DNA of 64,000 bases from Neptunomonas japonica JAMM 1380 (GCF_016592555.1 NZ_AP014546.1:682001-746000); one strand, 5' to 3'. Numbered from the stretch's first letter, positions 8,779 through 17,835 are shown. Notes: generated by a model from the letters alone, not told the origin. A program made the numbers and translations.

Positions 8779-9744
8779 ATGTCTGAGGTTGATGGTAAAT
8801 CGAGTCCAAGCGTCGCTAATAGCGCGGCTGTAGCTGATGCTGATATGCCCTTATATGGTGCTATGGGTATGACGTTCATGCAATTTCCTGCAGTCACCAC
8901 ATTGTCACAGTGTGGTGCAGAGGTGATCGTCAGTGGTGTGCCTTTTGATATGGCCACATCGGGGCGCTCGGGCTCACGCTTTGGGCCGCAAGGCATTCGC
9001 CAAGCATCGGTTAACCTAGTGTGGGAGGGAGCGCGTTGGCCTTGGGCGTTTGCTTTGGATGACCACCTTGCAGTGGCAGATGCCGGTAATGTCATCTTTA
9101 AGCATGGCGAACCACAGACATTGGTTGATAATCTTGAGGCACATATCAGTGCGATTATGCAGGCAGGAAAGAGCGCGTTAACCTTTGGCGGAGATCATTT
9201 TATTACGCTACCTATTTTGCGTGCTTACGCTAAAAAATATGGCCCGGTTGCGCTGGTTCACTTTGATGCACACACCGATACTTATTCTGGCGGCAGCAAA
9301 TATGACCACGGCACCATCTTTCACCATGCAGTACAAGAAGGCTTAGTGGATACGGAACACTCTTTACAGATAGGGATTCGTACGGCGTATACCGTTGAAA
9401 ACCATCCGTTTGAAGTCTTGGATGCTGCTTGGGTGGGTGATTATGGACCTGCAACAACGTTAGAGCGCATTCGACAACGTGTAGGAGATAAAAAAGTCTA
9501 CGTAAGTTTTGATATTGATGGGCTAGATCCGGCCTTTGCTCCCGGTACAGGTACGCCGGTTGTTGCGGGGATTAGTATGGATTGCGCATTGAAAGTTATC
9601 CGCGGTTTACAAGGTTTAAATCTCATTGGTATGGATGTCGTTGAGGTGGCGCCTGCTTATGACCAGGCAGAGATCACTTCTTTGGCTGGAGCAACCTTAG
9701 CACTGGAATATTTATACGTATTAGCGGCTAATAAAATGGCATAA
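8779..9744 (+). CDS. speB: agmatinase (agmatine ureohydrolase)
   Basis: Hydrolyses agmatine to putrescine and urea using a dinuclear Mn site. The 321-residue protein follows E. coli SpeB almost throughout after a 20-residue extra N-terminus. Metal ligands are H140 (GGDH), D163/H165/D167 (FDAHTD) and D245/D247 (SFDIDGLDPA). The family sequences PFDMATSGR and MDVVEVAPAYDQ are present. GGAG precedes the ATG at eight bases. It begins the polyamine island and is divergent from a LysR gene. Guanidinobutyrase and guanidinopropionase are close relatives, but the match to SpeB is better. Confidence 0.92.
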   Translation: MSEVDGKSSPSVANSAAVADADMPLYGAMGMTFMQFPAVTTLSQCGAEVIVSGVPFDMATSGRSGSRFGPQGIRQASVNLVWEGARWPWAFALDDHLAVADAGNVIFKHGEPQTLVDNLEAHISAIMQAGKSALTFGGDHFITLPILRAYAKKYGPVALVHFDAHTDTYSGGSKYDHGTIFHHAVQEGLVDTEHSLQIGIRTAYTVENHPFEVLDAAWVGDYGPATTLERIRQRVGDKKVYVSFDIDGLDPAFAPGTGTPVVAGISMDCALKVIRGLQGLNLIGMDVVEVAPAYDQAEITSLAGATLALEYLYVLAANKMA

Positions 9745-9748
9745 AAAA

Positions 9749-9771
9749 ACCGCCTGCTATGGCTAGGCGGT
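9749..9771 (+). terminator. stem-loop after speB
   Basis: ACCGCCT / AGGCGGT with a nine-base loop immediately after the speB stop. It has an upstream A run but no downstream T run, so it may be a weak terminator or an mRNA 3' end stabiliser. Confidence 0.5.
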
Positions 9772-9855
9772 AAAGTGCATATTCAAAGAAGAGCGTCGAT
9801 GCGATATAGCATGGCGACACCATTCCTGTATCTTGCTGAATGCAAGTGGTCGCTT

Positions 9856-9928
9856 TATATACCCTTGAGTGGGTAGCTAATGAATGATCAACGCCTAGCA
9901 ATATAGGCTACCTACTCAGGTGTATATA
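9856..9928. repeat. large imperfect inverted repeat upstream of puuC
   Basis: Arms 9856-9877 and 9907-9928 match at 19 of 22 positions as inverted repeats around a 29-base spacer, which itself contains GCCT/AGGC. The left arm contains TACCC-N6-GGGTA. Possible leader hairpin or paired operators for puuC. Confidence 0.5.
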
Positions 9929-9998
9929 TTGTCTGGCTAAGGTTCTCGTAGACTGGCTCTTATAAGCGATACCTACGGTTAAGCAGAGAGAGTAAATC

Positions 9999-11486
9999 AT
10001 GACAAACCATACCCAGTGGAAAGCGTTGAGCGAATCTGTTGTTTTGCGCCATCAAGCCTATATTAATGGTGCTTTTCAGCCCGCCGTGAGTGGTGAAACG
10101 TTTCCCTGTATTAATCCGGCAACAGAGAAGCTGCTGGTTGATGTCGCAAGTTGTGATGAAGCGGATGTTAATTTAGCGGTAGACAGTGCATTACAGGCTT
10201 ATCGCTCCGGTGTTTGGTCAGAGTTAGCACCTAAGCAGCGTAAACAAATATTGCTGAAACTGGCTGATCTGCTTGAGCAGCATAAAGACGAATTTGCGCT
10301 ATTAGATACATTAGATATGGGGAAGTCGATCTCTGAAATGACAGCGATTGATATTCCAGACAGCATTGATTGTATTCGTTGGACAGCAGAGTGTATCGAT
10401 AAGCTTTATGGTGAAATAGCGCCAACAGGTAACGATACCTTGGCCTTGATTAGTCATGAACCGGTGGGTGTTGTAGCTGCTATTACGCCGTGGAATTACC
10501 CACTCATGATGGCTACTTGGAAGCTTGCGCCAGCATTGGCCGCAGGTAACAGTGTCATTTTAAAGCCTTCAGAAAAATCACCGTTAAGTGCGCTGCGTTT
10601 AGCTGAACTAGCAACGCAGGCAGGTATCCCAGATGGGGTGTTTAATGTGTTACCAGGCTTTGGGCATACAGCGGGCAAAGCACTAGGCTTGCATCACGAT
10701 GTTAATGTTCTGGCATTTACCGGCTCAACACGTGTGGCCGGTATGTTGATGGAATATGCCGGCCAATCCAACCTTAAGCGTGTTTGGTTGGAAGCCGGCG
10801 GTAAGTCACCTAATTTGATTTTTGAAGATTGTGACGATGTAAAGAAAGCCGCCGCTACTGCTGCTGCCGCTATCTTCTCAAACCAAGGTGAAGTGTGTAT
10901 TGCATGCTCACGTATCTATGTACAAAAAAGTATCAAAGCAGAGTTCACTGCTGCGCTTGTTGAAGCGGCTAGTCATTACCAACCGAGTGACCCACTTGAT
11001 CCTGCTACCAATATGGGGCCGATGGTTGATGGGGCGCAGTTAGAAACAGTCGCGCGCTTTATCCGTTCTGCTAAAGAAGAAGGAGGAGAGGTGTTATTGG
11101 GTGGCGTGCCAGAATATGTTGAAGGGCAGGGCTTTTATGCTAAACCGACCATTGTTTCTGAAGCGCACAATGGCATGACATTCGTACAGGAGGAGATTTT
11201 CGGGCCGGTATTAGCGGTATGTGAATTTGATACTGAAGAGGAAGCTATCGCGCTAGCGAATGACTCTAAATATGGTTTAGGAGCTTCTGTATGGACGGCT
11301 AATTTATCACGAGCGCATCGTGTTAGCCGCAAGATTCACAGCGGTATGGTCTGGGTGAATACATGGGGCGAAGGTGATTCAACCGTCCCTTTTGGTGGTG
11401 TGAAAGCATCCGGTAATGGGCGTGATAAATCATTACATGCGATGGAAAAATACACGGAACTAAAAAATGTATGGATTCGTCTATAA
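9999..11486 (+). CDS. puuC: gamma-glutamyl-gamma-aminobutyraldehyde dehydrogenase
   Basis: An NAD(P)+-dependent aldehyde dehydrogenase, 495 residues, the same length as E. coli PuuC and similar along its whole length. Seen: the Rossmann segment VVAAITPWNYPLMM, FTGSTRVAG, LEAGGKSPNLIF with the general-base Glu, catalytic Cys300 (NQGEVCIAC), and the PuuC-like tail TVPFGGVKASGNGRDKSLHA. It oxidises gamma-glutamyl-gamma-aminobutyraldehyde, or free 4-aminobutanal produced by SpuC, to the acid. It stands alone downstream of speB with a hairpin-rich leader and a terminator at the 3' end. Confidence 0.87.
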   Translation: MTNHTQWKALSESVVLRHQAYINGAFQPAVSGETFPCINPATEKLLVDVASCDEADVNLAVDSALQAYRSGVWSELAPKQRKQILLKLADLLEQHKDEFALLDTLDMGKSISEMTAIDIPDSIDCIRWTAECIDKLYGEIAPTGNDTLALISHEPVGVVAAITPWNYPLMMATWKLAPALAAGNSVILKPSEKSPLSALRLAELATQAGIPDGVFNVLPGFGHTAGKALGLHHDVNVLAFTGSTRVAGMLMEYAGQSNLKRVWLEAGGKSPNLIFEDCDDVKKAAATAAAAIFSNQGEVCIACSRIYVQKSIKAEFTAALVEAASHYQPSDPLDPATNMGPMVDGAQLETVARFIRSAKEEGGEVLLGGVPEYVEGQGFYAKPTIVSEAHNGMTFVQEEIFGPVLAVCEFDTEEEAIALANDSKYGLGASVWTANLSRAHRVSRKIHSGMVWVNTWGEGDSTVPFGGVKASGNGRDKSLHAMEKYTELKNVWIRL

Positions 11487-11501
11487 GGAGCTTGCACCAA
11501 C

Positions 11502-11540
11502 AAGGTTAGCGCACTCTATGCGCTAACCTTATTTACATTT
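11502..11540. terminator. terminator between puuC and the LuxR gene
   Basis: Perfect 12-bp stem AAGGTTAGCGCA / TGCGCTAACCTT with a five-base loop, followed by a T-rich stretch, between convergent genes. Confidence 0.85.
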
Positions 11541-11566
11541 TTTGGCTTTAAATAATTAGAGAAAAC

Positions 11567-12424
11567 TCACCCTGCCAATGCAATCTTGTTTGAGAGAGAG
11601 GCATCTGATGAAGATGTTGTCGCTTCCAGCTCGCTCAAGTGCACGAGGAAAAGTGTGAATATTTCAGATTGAGTCGATGTGTTAAGGCGGGTATGAATGT
11701 TCTTACGATGAACTTTAACTGTACCCAAACTGATATTTAGTTTGCTGGCTATCGCTTTAGAGGAGTGTCCTTGCAATATTAGCCCGGAAATTTCTTGTTC
11801 TCGCCGTGTCAATACACCACTTCCAAAAGTGTTTAATGCTTGTTTCATCGCCCCTTCAGATTTTTCGTACTGTACATACTCTTGAGACTGCGATAACCAG
11901 AACTGGCGTACTAGTGAATTAACGATGGGATATATCTCGTTGAGACGATTTAGTTCAGCGCGAGTGATAGTGCCCATGCTAGATTTTCGGCCTAAGGATA
12001 TCGCGCAGGTGACGTCATTATCCAATTCGATGATCAGGTTGATCTCATCAATTAAATCAAAATCTTTATAACAGGTTTGGTAATATTCGGTGGTTTCAAA
12101 TGAATCGGGTGCGATCTCAATTAAGCGGCTCAGTCCTGAATTTATACCAGTTTGTATGGCATTGAACAGCGGATCCAGAATATACGCTTGGTTGATATAG
12201 GTGCGCAGTGTTGGGCTTTGTTCAGCGGGGTCAGTGGGGTGTAAAATGATAGGTTTAAAAGACTTCTTGTAGGTTACCATTAAAATGGTGCTGATATTAC
12301 ACTGTGTTGCTAATAGCTCTGCCAAGGCTTTTGGGAAATTACGCAAGCGAATATGGTCGATAACGTAAGCAAGATCTTTCTGCCAGTTGGCTGATGTACT
12401 GTCCAGGCTGGGTTTATGATTCAT
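11567..12424 (-). CDS. LuxR-type helix-turn-helix regulator
   Basis: A 285-residue regulator with a C-terminal GerE/LuxR helix-turn-helix at about residues 213-270 (LTRREQEISGLILQGHSSKA, then LNISLGTVKVHRKNIHTRL). The N-terminal 200 residues show no receiver Asp motif and no clear acyl-homoserine-lactone pocket. They may form a GAF-like ligand domain. GAGGGAAG precedes the ATG. It lies directly downstream of spuC on the same strand (about 78 bp) and may be cotranscribed with it, so regulation of polyamine use is a plausible role. The signal is unknown. Confidence 0.82.
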   Translation of the reverse strand: MNHKPSLDSTSANWQKDLAYVIDHIRLRNFPKALAELLATQCNISTILMVTYKKSFKPIILHPTDPAEQSPTLRTYINQAYILDPLFNAIQTGINSGLSRLIEIAPDSFETTEYYQTCYKDFDLIDEINLIIELDNDVTCAISLGRKSSMGTITRAELNRLNEIYPIVNSLVRQFWLSQSQEYVQYEKSEGAMKQALNTFGSGVLTRREQEISGLILQGHSSKAIASKLNISLGTVKVHRKNIHTRLNTSTQSEIFTLFLVHLSELEATTSSSDASLSNKIALAG

Positions 12425-12502
12425 TGCAGCTTCCCTCTATCTGGGTTCGTGTATACATCTAAGTGGCCAGAGGTGATAGTTACTGGCCATTTTTTATATG
12501 TG

Positions 12503-13888
12503 TTATTCGCTAACGGACTTCAGTGTTAAATCAAAGCATAAACGTGCTTTTTCACATAGCTCATCGACTTCTGCATGGCTAATAACCAGTGGTGGAGAAA
12601 GCACCATACGGCTACCCACAGCACGCATAATTAAGCCGTTATCAAAGCAGTGATCACGACAAATCAATCCTACATCTAAGTCGCTTGGGAAAAGCTCTTT
12701 GGTCTCTTTGTTTTTAACCAACGCAATACCTGCGATTAAACCAACCCCTTCAATATGACCCACTAAAGGGTGGTCTGTCAGCATATCGCGAAGTTTTTTC
12801 TGTAGGTAAGGCCCGATGTCATTAGCCACATACTCAACAATGTTTTCTTGTTTCATGAGCTTTATATTGGCAATGGCAACAGCCGCCGATACAGGGTGGC
12901 CTGAGTAAGTGAAACCGTGGTTGAAGTCGTCGTCATGCTCAATGAACGCGTTGGCAATGCGGTTGCCCACAGCTACGGCTGCAATCGGTAAATATCCAGA
13001 AGATAGTCCCTTAGCCATCGACATAATGTCCGGTGTAATACCTAATGTTTCGCTACCAAACCAGCTACCCGTACGGCCAAACCCACAAATGACTTCATCA
13101 GCTGCCAGTAGTACGTCGTATTTGGTGCATATTTTTTGAATCTCTGACCAGTAGTTCGCTGGGGGTACGATAACACCGCCTGCCCCTTGAATTGGTTCAC
13201 CAACAAAGGCAGCCACATTATCAGGGCCTACTGCTAAGATTTTTTCTTCCAGCGCAGCAGCACAGGCAATGCCAAACTCTTCTTCTGACATATCACCCGC
13301 TTCACCATACCAATAAGGTTGGCGAATACGTTCGATATTGGGCAGTAGTGGCGCGCCCTGTTTGTGCATACCGCTCATACCACCAAGGCTTGTACCGCCA
13401 ACGGTGCTGCCGTGGTAAGCATTTTCACGGCTAATAAGAATGCTTTTGTACGGTTTTCCTTTGATAGCCCAGTACTGGCGCACCATACGAATAATGGTGT
13501 CTATTGCTTCCGATCCTGAATTTGCAAAAAAGATATGGTTAAGGTCACCGGGAGTAACGCTAGCAATTTCTTTAGCTAATTCAGCAACAGGGGCATGTGT
13601 TGTCTGGAAAAAAGTATTGTAGAAAGGAAGCTCAGTCATCTGTTGCGTAGCGGCATCTGTTAGCTCTTGGCGCCCGTAACCCATATTGACGCACCACAGA
13701 CCAGCCATGGCGTCTAAAATCTTATTGCCTTCACTGTCCCAAATGTAGACGCCTTCCCCTTTAGTGATGACACGTGCTCCCTTTTTGTTAAGAGCGCCTG
13801 TATTGGTGAAAGGGTGTAAATGGTAGCTGGCATCAAGGAACTGAATATCTGCAGTGATTGATGAGCCGTTGTTTTTATCTGTGAGCAT
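12503..13888 (-). CDS. spuC: putrescine:pyruvate aminotransferase
   Basis: A class III PLP aminotransferase that follows Pseudomonas SpuC closely: KGARVITKGEGVYIWDSEGN, LDAMAGLWCVNMGYGR, SGSEAIDT, PYWYGEAGDMS, DEVICGFGRTG and the PLP-lysine region MAKGLSSGY. It converts putrescine and pyruvate to 4-aminobutanal and alanine. Start chosen at the ATG at 13888 because GGAGAGAG lies just before it and the family start fits; the frame is open 21 codons further to 13951 without support. The promoter region carries two TGTGATCA-type sites. It provides a route to GABA independent of the gamma-glutamyl pathway encoded alongside. Confidence 0.92.
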   Translation of the reverse strand: MLTDKNNGSSITADIQFLDASYHLHPFTNTGALNKKGARVITKGEGVYIWDSEGNKILDAMAGLWCVNMGYGRQELTDAATQQMTELPFYNTFFQTTHAPVAELAKEIASVTPGDLNHIFFANSGSEAIDTIIRMVRQYWAIKGKPYKSILISRENAYHGSTVGGTSLGGMSGMHKQGAPLLPNIERIRQPYWYGEAGDMSEEEFGIACAAALEEKILAVGPDNVAAFVGEPIQGAGGVIVPPANYWSEIQKICTKYDVLLAADEVICGFGRTGSWFGSETLGITPDIMSMAKGLSSGYLPIAAVAVGNRIANAFIEHDDDFNHGFTYSGHPVSAAVAIANIKLMKQENIVEYVANDIGPYLQKKLRDMLTDHPLVGHIEGVGLIAGIALVKNKETKELFPSDLDVGLICRDHCFDNGLIMRAVGSRMVLSPPLVISHAEVDELCEKARLCFDLTLKSVSE

Positions 13889-13951
13889 CTCTCTCTCCAC
13901 AATGCTTTCGTGAGTAGTTGAAAGCGAAAAGTTGTCACATTGAGTTATCAA

Positions 13952-14023
13952 TTGTGATCATTAAATGGGGGGTCTCTACTGATGGTGTCATCAGATTATG
14001 ATTTCATTTTGTGATCACAAAAT
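13952..14023. promoter_or_regulatory. GntR-type operators upstream of spuC
   Basis: A perfect 18-bp palindrome ATTTTGTGATCACAAAAT at 14006-14023 and a degenerate copy TTGTGATCATTA at 13952-13963, about 57 bp apart, in front of spuC. The same core occurs in the gntR/puuA intergenic region. It is not a CRP site, because the TGTGA and TCACA halves have no six-base spacer. Confidence 0.6.
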
Positions 14024-14150
14024 TAAAAAGTCAATCAAAAAACATTCAGTTTTATATTTTCAGGATCATTTAAAGGCTTTTGTTAGTGTGCTTTTATAGA
14101 AGTTATGAAGAAGAGAGAGTGCGCCTTGAAGCTTACGCACATTGATAAAG

Positions 14151-14867
14151 TTAGTGCGCTGCGGTTCTGGATTTTTCTATAAAACGATGTAGTAATTCAG
14201 GTGTACTAGCGAAGGCGATGCCTTCGCGAATATCAGCTGTGATGGCCAGTTGTAATGCAAAAGCATCCTGCTTTTCTATGGCGAGCATCGCTTCATTATG
14301 TCTATCTATTACATAATGCTCTTCAAGTTTGCTGGTGGCTAAACGCATGAAAGGCCCTAGTTGTAACCACAAACTTTCAATGAGTGGTAAGGTTACTTGG
14401 TGTGGGTTGGCTGTGTAGAGTAAGCGGTGAAAATTTTGATTAAGAATGCTTATTTTCTCAAGGTTGCCATCTTCTTGGGCTTGGTCGATTAAGCGGTCTA
14501 GACTGTGTAACTCAGTTAAGCGTGCAGCATCTATATAAGGTAATGCTCTGGCTGCTGCATGTGACTCTATGGCAATGCGCGCCTCACATAACTCAGTGAA
14601 TTTCATAGCCGTCATAGTGGGGACCATAACGCGTCGGTTGCCTTGTATTTCTAATGCACTCTCAGCGGCCAGTTGGCGTAGTGCTTCTCTTATAGGCATA
14701 GGGCTTACATCAAGTAATGCGGCTAACTCTCTAATCGTGAGCGCACGCCCAGGAAGAATTTGACCATTCATTACGGCGCCTCTTAACGTTTCATATACCC
14801 ACTGGGTGATAGTTACAGAGTCATCGCGCTCAGTTAATGTAATTTGTATGGGAGACTTCTTGTCCAT
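14151..14867 (-). CDS. GntR-family (FCD domain) transcriptional regulator
   Basis: 238 residues. The N-terminal winged helix (about 18-85) contains RGAVMNGQILPGRALTIREL and VSPMPIREALRQLAAE, standard for GntR. The all-helical C-terminal FCD ligand domain follows (EARIAIESHAAARAL; HNEAMLAIEKQDA), whose Asp/His residues usually bind a metal and a carboxylate. It lies between spuC and divergent puuA, with TGTGATCACA-type palindromes before all three genes. It probably represses both putrescine routes and itself, with a pathway acid as ligand (inference). The ribosome-binding site is weak. Confidence 0.9.
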   Translation of the reverse strand: MDKKSPIQITLTERDDSVTITQWVYETLRGAVMNGQILPGRALTIRELAALLDVSPMPIREALRQLAAESALEIQGNRRVMVPTMTAMKFTELCEARIAIESHAAARALPYIDAARLTELHSLDRLIDQAQEDGNLEKISILNQNFHRLLYTANPHQVTLPLIESLWLQLGPFMRLATSKLEEHYVIDRHNEAMLAIEKQDAFALQLAITADIREGIAFASTPELLHRFIEKSRTAAH

Positions 14868-14903
14868 AATCGGTATCGGTTCTGGCTGTTTTTTTCTATT
14901 CTA

Positions 14904-15001
14904 ATGCGATCACTAAACAGGGTGAAAGATTTTTTTCATAAAGTGTCAATTGACCTTGTTTTAAATTTTTGATTACATAAAATTATTTTTGTGATCACAA
15001 A
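14904..15001. promoter_or_regulatory. GntR-type operators between gntR and puuA
   Basis: A perfect 14-bp palindrome TTTGTGATCACAAA at 14988-15001, 93 bp before puuA, and a weaker copy ATGCGATCACTA at 14904-14915, about 38 bp before gntR. Both share the core seen upstream of spuC, pointing to control of puuA and autoregulation of gntR. Confidence 0.6.
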
Positions 15002-15093
15002 GTATGATTTTTCTTAAAGTGATTATGTGAAACTATGTACTTAATCAGCTTCGGCTAACCGAGTGCACAAAAGATGTCGAGTGAGAATCTTAT

Positions 15094-16431
15094 ATGAATT
15101 CCAAAAAAGACAATGAGTTTGACCTATTTATTACAGACCTAAACGGTAATTTACGTGGCAAGCGCATGCCAGGAAGCGCTTTGCATAAAGTAAAGGATGA
15201 GGGTGTAAAGTTGCCTCGCTCGGTGCTGGGATTTGATTTTTGGGGTGATGATGTTTTAGAGAACGGTTTAGTTTTCGAAACAGGCGATAGTGATGGTGTT
15301 TGTATGCCTGTTCATGAAGGCTCTGTTCCCGTGCCTTGGGCTGAGTCTCCGCGTGATCAGGTTTTGGCTATGATGTTTAATCCAGACGGAACCCCGTTTG
15401 GTGCCGACCCTCGTCAGGTGTTGAGTGGTGTTGTTAAGCGCTTTAAAGCGTTGGGGTTAACACCGGTTGTTGCCACAGAACTAGAGTTTTATTTAATGGA
15501 TGGGAAGTCTGAAGAAACGCAGCGCCCTCGTCCACCTATCCTGATTGAAGGCCATGGTCGTCGTTTATCTGAGACTGATTGCTACTCCATTGATGAAATG
15601 GACTGCTTATCTGCATTTTTCACTGAGGTTCGTGAAGTCTGCGATATTCAAGGCGTTCCTGCGGATACGATTATTTCTGAGTTAGGCCCAGGGCAGTTTG
15701 AGATCAATCTCAATCATGTACCAGACCCAATGCAGGCCGGTGATCAGGCGATTATGTTTAAGCGTCTTGTGAAAGGGATTGCCAGAAAACAAGGTTATGC
15801 AGCGACATTTATGGCGAAGCCGTATGCTAAGAAAAGCGGTAATGGTATGCATGTGCACTTTAGCCTATTAGATGAAGCAGGTAATAATGTTTTTGATAAC
15901 GGTGGTGAAGAAGGTACTGATGTTCTCAAGCATGCAGTAGCTGGTTTGATGCATACTATGGCAGATAGCATGCTGACTTTTGCTCCACATATGAACTCAT
16001 ATCGCCGCTTTATGGCGGGTGCACATGCACCTACTTATGCGAGCTGGGGCTATGAAAACCGTACCGTTGCCATCCGTATACCTGAAAGCCCTCCTATTGC
16101 GCGTCGTATTGAGCACCGTGTAGCTGGGGCTGATGCTAACCCGTATTTAGTATTGGCTTCTATTTTGGCGGGTGCTCTCTACGGTATCGAAAACAAGCTA
16201 TTGCCGCCTGCTCCCATTGAAGGTGATGCTAACGCTGAAAATAACGATAAGTTGGTGCTACCGAATAAGTGGGATGAATCCACAGAGATCTTTAATAAGA
16301 GCGATGTGCTTAAAGAGTATCTGGGAGAAGAGTTTATCCGAGTTTACACGGCTGCAAAGCGCCAAGAACAGAAAAAACTGCATGAACAAATTTCTGATAT
16401 TGAGTATGAGGCTTACTTAGGATTGTTGTAG
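15094..16431 (+). CDS. puuA: gamma-glutamylputrescine synthetase (glutamine-synthetase family)
   Basis: Ligates glutamate to putrescine using ATP, the first step of the Puu pathway. 445 residues with the glutamine-synthetase fold. It has DLNGNLRGKRMP near the N-terminus, the metal-binding ELEFYL, GPGQFEINL, the ATP site ATFMAKPYAKKSGNGMHVHF, MNSYRRFMAG and a NRTVAIRIP / EHRVAGADANPYLVLA end. These follow E. coli PuuA rather than biosynthetic GlnA. It is divergent from the GntR gene and followed by a strong hairpin before potF. A paralogue at 24953 gives the island two such ligases, which may divide diamine and polyamine substrates. Confidence 0.88.
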   Translation: MNSKKDNEFDLFITDLNGNLRGKRMPGSALHKVKDEGVKLPRSVLGFDFWGDDVLENGLVFETGDSDGVCMPVHEGSVPVPWAESPRDQVLAMMFNPDGTPFGADPRQVLSGVVKRFKALGLTPVVATELEFYLMDGKSEETQRPRPPILIEGHGRRLSETDCYSIDEMDCLSAFFTEVREVCDIQGVPADTIISELGPGQFEINLNHVPDPMQAGDQAIMFKRLVKGIARKQGYAATFMAKPYAKKSGNGMHVHFSLLDEAGNNVFDNGGEEGTDVLKHAVAGLMHTMADSMLTFAPHMNSYRRFMAGAHAPTYASWGYENRTVAIRIPESPPIARRIEHRVAGADANPYLVLASILAGALYGIENKLLPPAPIEGDANAENNDKLVLPNKWDESTEIFNKSDVLKEYLGEEFIRVYTAAKRQEQKKLHEQISDIEYEAYLGLL

Positions 16432-16462
16432 TAAATAGCCAATTGTTGGCCTCTACTACTTT

Positions 16463-16494
16463 GGGCTAAATACCCCCCGATGGGTATTTAGCCC
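16463..16494 (+). terminator. strong hairpin after puuA
   Basis: Perfect 13-bp stem GGGCTAAATACCC / GGGTATTTAGCCC with a six-base loop. No T run follows, so it may be a Rho-assisted end, a stabilising 3' structure, or a dyad operator (it contains TACCC-N6-GGGTA). Confidence 0.55.
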
Positions 16495-16686
16495 ACATAC
16501 AGAGCTAGCGTAGGTTTAAGGAAGTAGATAAAAATAACAATATGCAGGACTTTGATTAACGCTTAATAGTCTGTAGTGAGAAAATGCATACTGTGCTAGT
16601 TGAGGTTTTTTGAAGAGCTGCAACTGAATACGGATGAGAATTCCTATTCGGATAATACAGGCCTAGCCTGAAATGGAGAACGTTCA

Positions 16687-17778
16687 ATGAGTCCTAAAAA
16701 ACTTGGTTTAGCCGCCGCACTGACATTCGCACTTTCTAATACTGTGGTTGCCGAAGAGCAGGTGCTTAATATCTATAACTGGTCAGACTACATCAATCCT
16801 GAAGCGGTGACCCAGTTTGAGAAAGAAACCGGTATTAAAGTTAACTATGACGTTTATGATTCTAATGAAGTATTAGAAGCTAAGCTGATGTCTGGTAGCA
16901 CCGGTTATGACCTTGTTGTACCAACAGGCTCATTTTTAGAACGCCATGTGCAAGCGGGTATTTATGCTGAGGTTGATCGTTCAAAACTAACTAACTATGC
17001 CAACTTAGATACGGTGCTGGCAGAAAAAATTTCACGCCATGATGCAGGCAATAAGCATAATGTTCCTTATGCATGGGGAACCATTGGTTTGGGCTTTAAC
17101 GAAGCGATGGTTAAAGAGCGCTTAGGTGAAATGCCACTCGATACATTAGATCTGATTTTTAAACCAGAAGTCGCTGCTAAGTTGGCAGACTGTGGCATCG
17201 GTTTATTAGACTCTCCTGCTGAAGTTATGTCTATTGCACTAAACTATTTAGGACTTGACCCTAACTCCGAGAAAAAATCGGATCTTAAGAAAGCAACAGC
17301 ATTGGTGAAATCTGTACGTTCTAGCTATAAATATTTCCATTCAGGCCAATATATTTCTGATTTGGCAAATGGTGAAGTATGCGTCGCCTTAGGTTATAAC
17401 GGAGATATTTTACAAGCGCAGAGCCGCGCGGAAGAAGCAGGCCAAGGTAATGTGATTGGCTATGCCATCCCTAAAGAGGGCACCTTGGTGTGGTTTGATT
17501 TGTTAGCCATTCCTGCGGATGCCCCGCATCCAGATGCAGCCCACAAGTTTATTGATTTTGTTCTGAAAGCAGAAACGGCGGCAGGTATTTCTAACTACGT
17601 TTATTACGCGGTAGCGAATACGGCGGCCGAACCATTATTGCTAGATGAAGTACGTAACAATCCAGGTATTTATCCTTCTGATAAAGTGAAAGCTAACCTT
17701 TTCACACAAAATGCTCATACGGCTAAATTTGACCGTTTATTAACGCGCGCTTGGAGTGGTATTAAAACGGGGCGCTAA
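16687..17778 (+). CDS. potF: periplasmic putrescine-binding protein of the ABC importer
   Basis: 363 residues with a signal peptide (MSPKKLGLAAALTFALSNTV, likely cleaved after VVA). The mature start EEQVLNIYNWSDYINPEAV is the hallmark of PotF/PotD/SpuD proteins. Further family segments are YDVYDSNEVLEAKLMSG, DLVVPTGSFLERH, PYAWGTIGLGFN and the aromatic site WFDLLAIP. It delivers putrescine or a related polyamine to PotGHI. GGAG precedes the ATG. A stem-loop between this gene and potG probably lets the binding protein be made in excess. Confidence 0.92.
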   Translation: MSPKKLGLAAALTFALSNTVVAEEQVLNIYNWSDYINPEAVTQFEKETGIKVNYDVYDSNEVLEAKLMSGSTGYDLVVPTGSFLERHVQAGIYAEVDRSKLTNYANLDTVLAEKISRHDAGNKHNVPYAWGTIGLGFNEAMVKERLGEMPLDTLDLIFKPEVAAKLADCGIGLLDSPAEVMSIALNYLGLDPNSEKKSDLKKATALVKSVRSSYKYFHSGQYISDLANGEVCVALGYNGDILQAQSRAEEAGQGNVIGYAIPKEGTLVWFDLLAIPADAPHPDAAHKFIDFVLKAETAAGISNYVYYAVANTAAEPLLLDEVRNNPGIYPSDKVKANLFTQNAHTAKFDRLLTRAWSGIKTGR

Positions 17779-17806
17779 CTTCTGCTTAATAAAGCAATAA
17801 ATTAGT

Positions 17807-17835
17807 AATAAGGGGTGTTCGGTCTGCCCCTTATT
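17807..17835 (+). promoter_or_regulatory. intercistronic stem-loop potF-potG
   Basis: AATAAGGGG / CCCCTTATT with an 11-base loop, 28 bp after the potF stop, followed by about 108 bp to potG. Stem-loops here commonly protect or partially terminate transcripts after binding-protein genes. There is no strong T run. Confidence 0.5.

Noticed and set aside
14006..15001. TGTGATCACA as CRP-cAMP sites
   Set aside because: CRP requires TGTGA-N6-TCACA. Here the halves overlap directly, so a different dimer geometry is needed.
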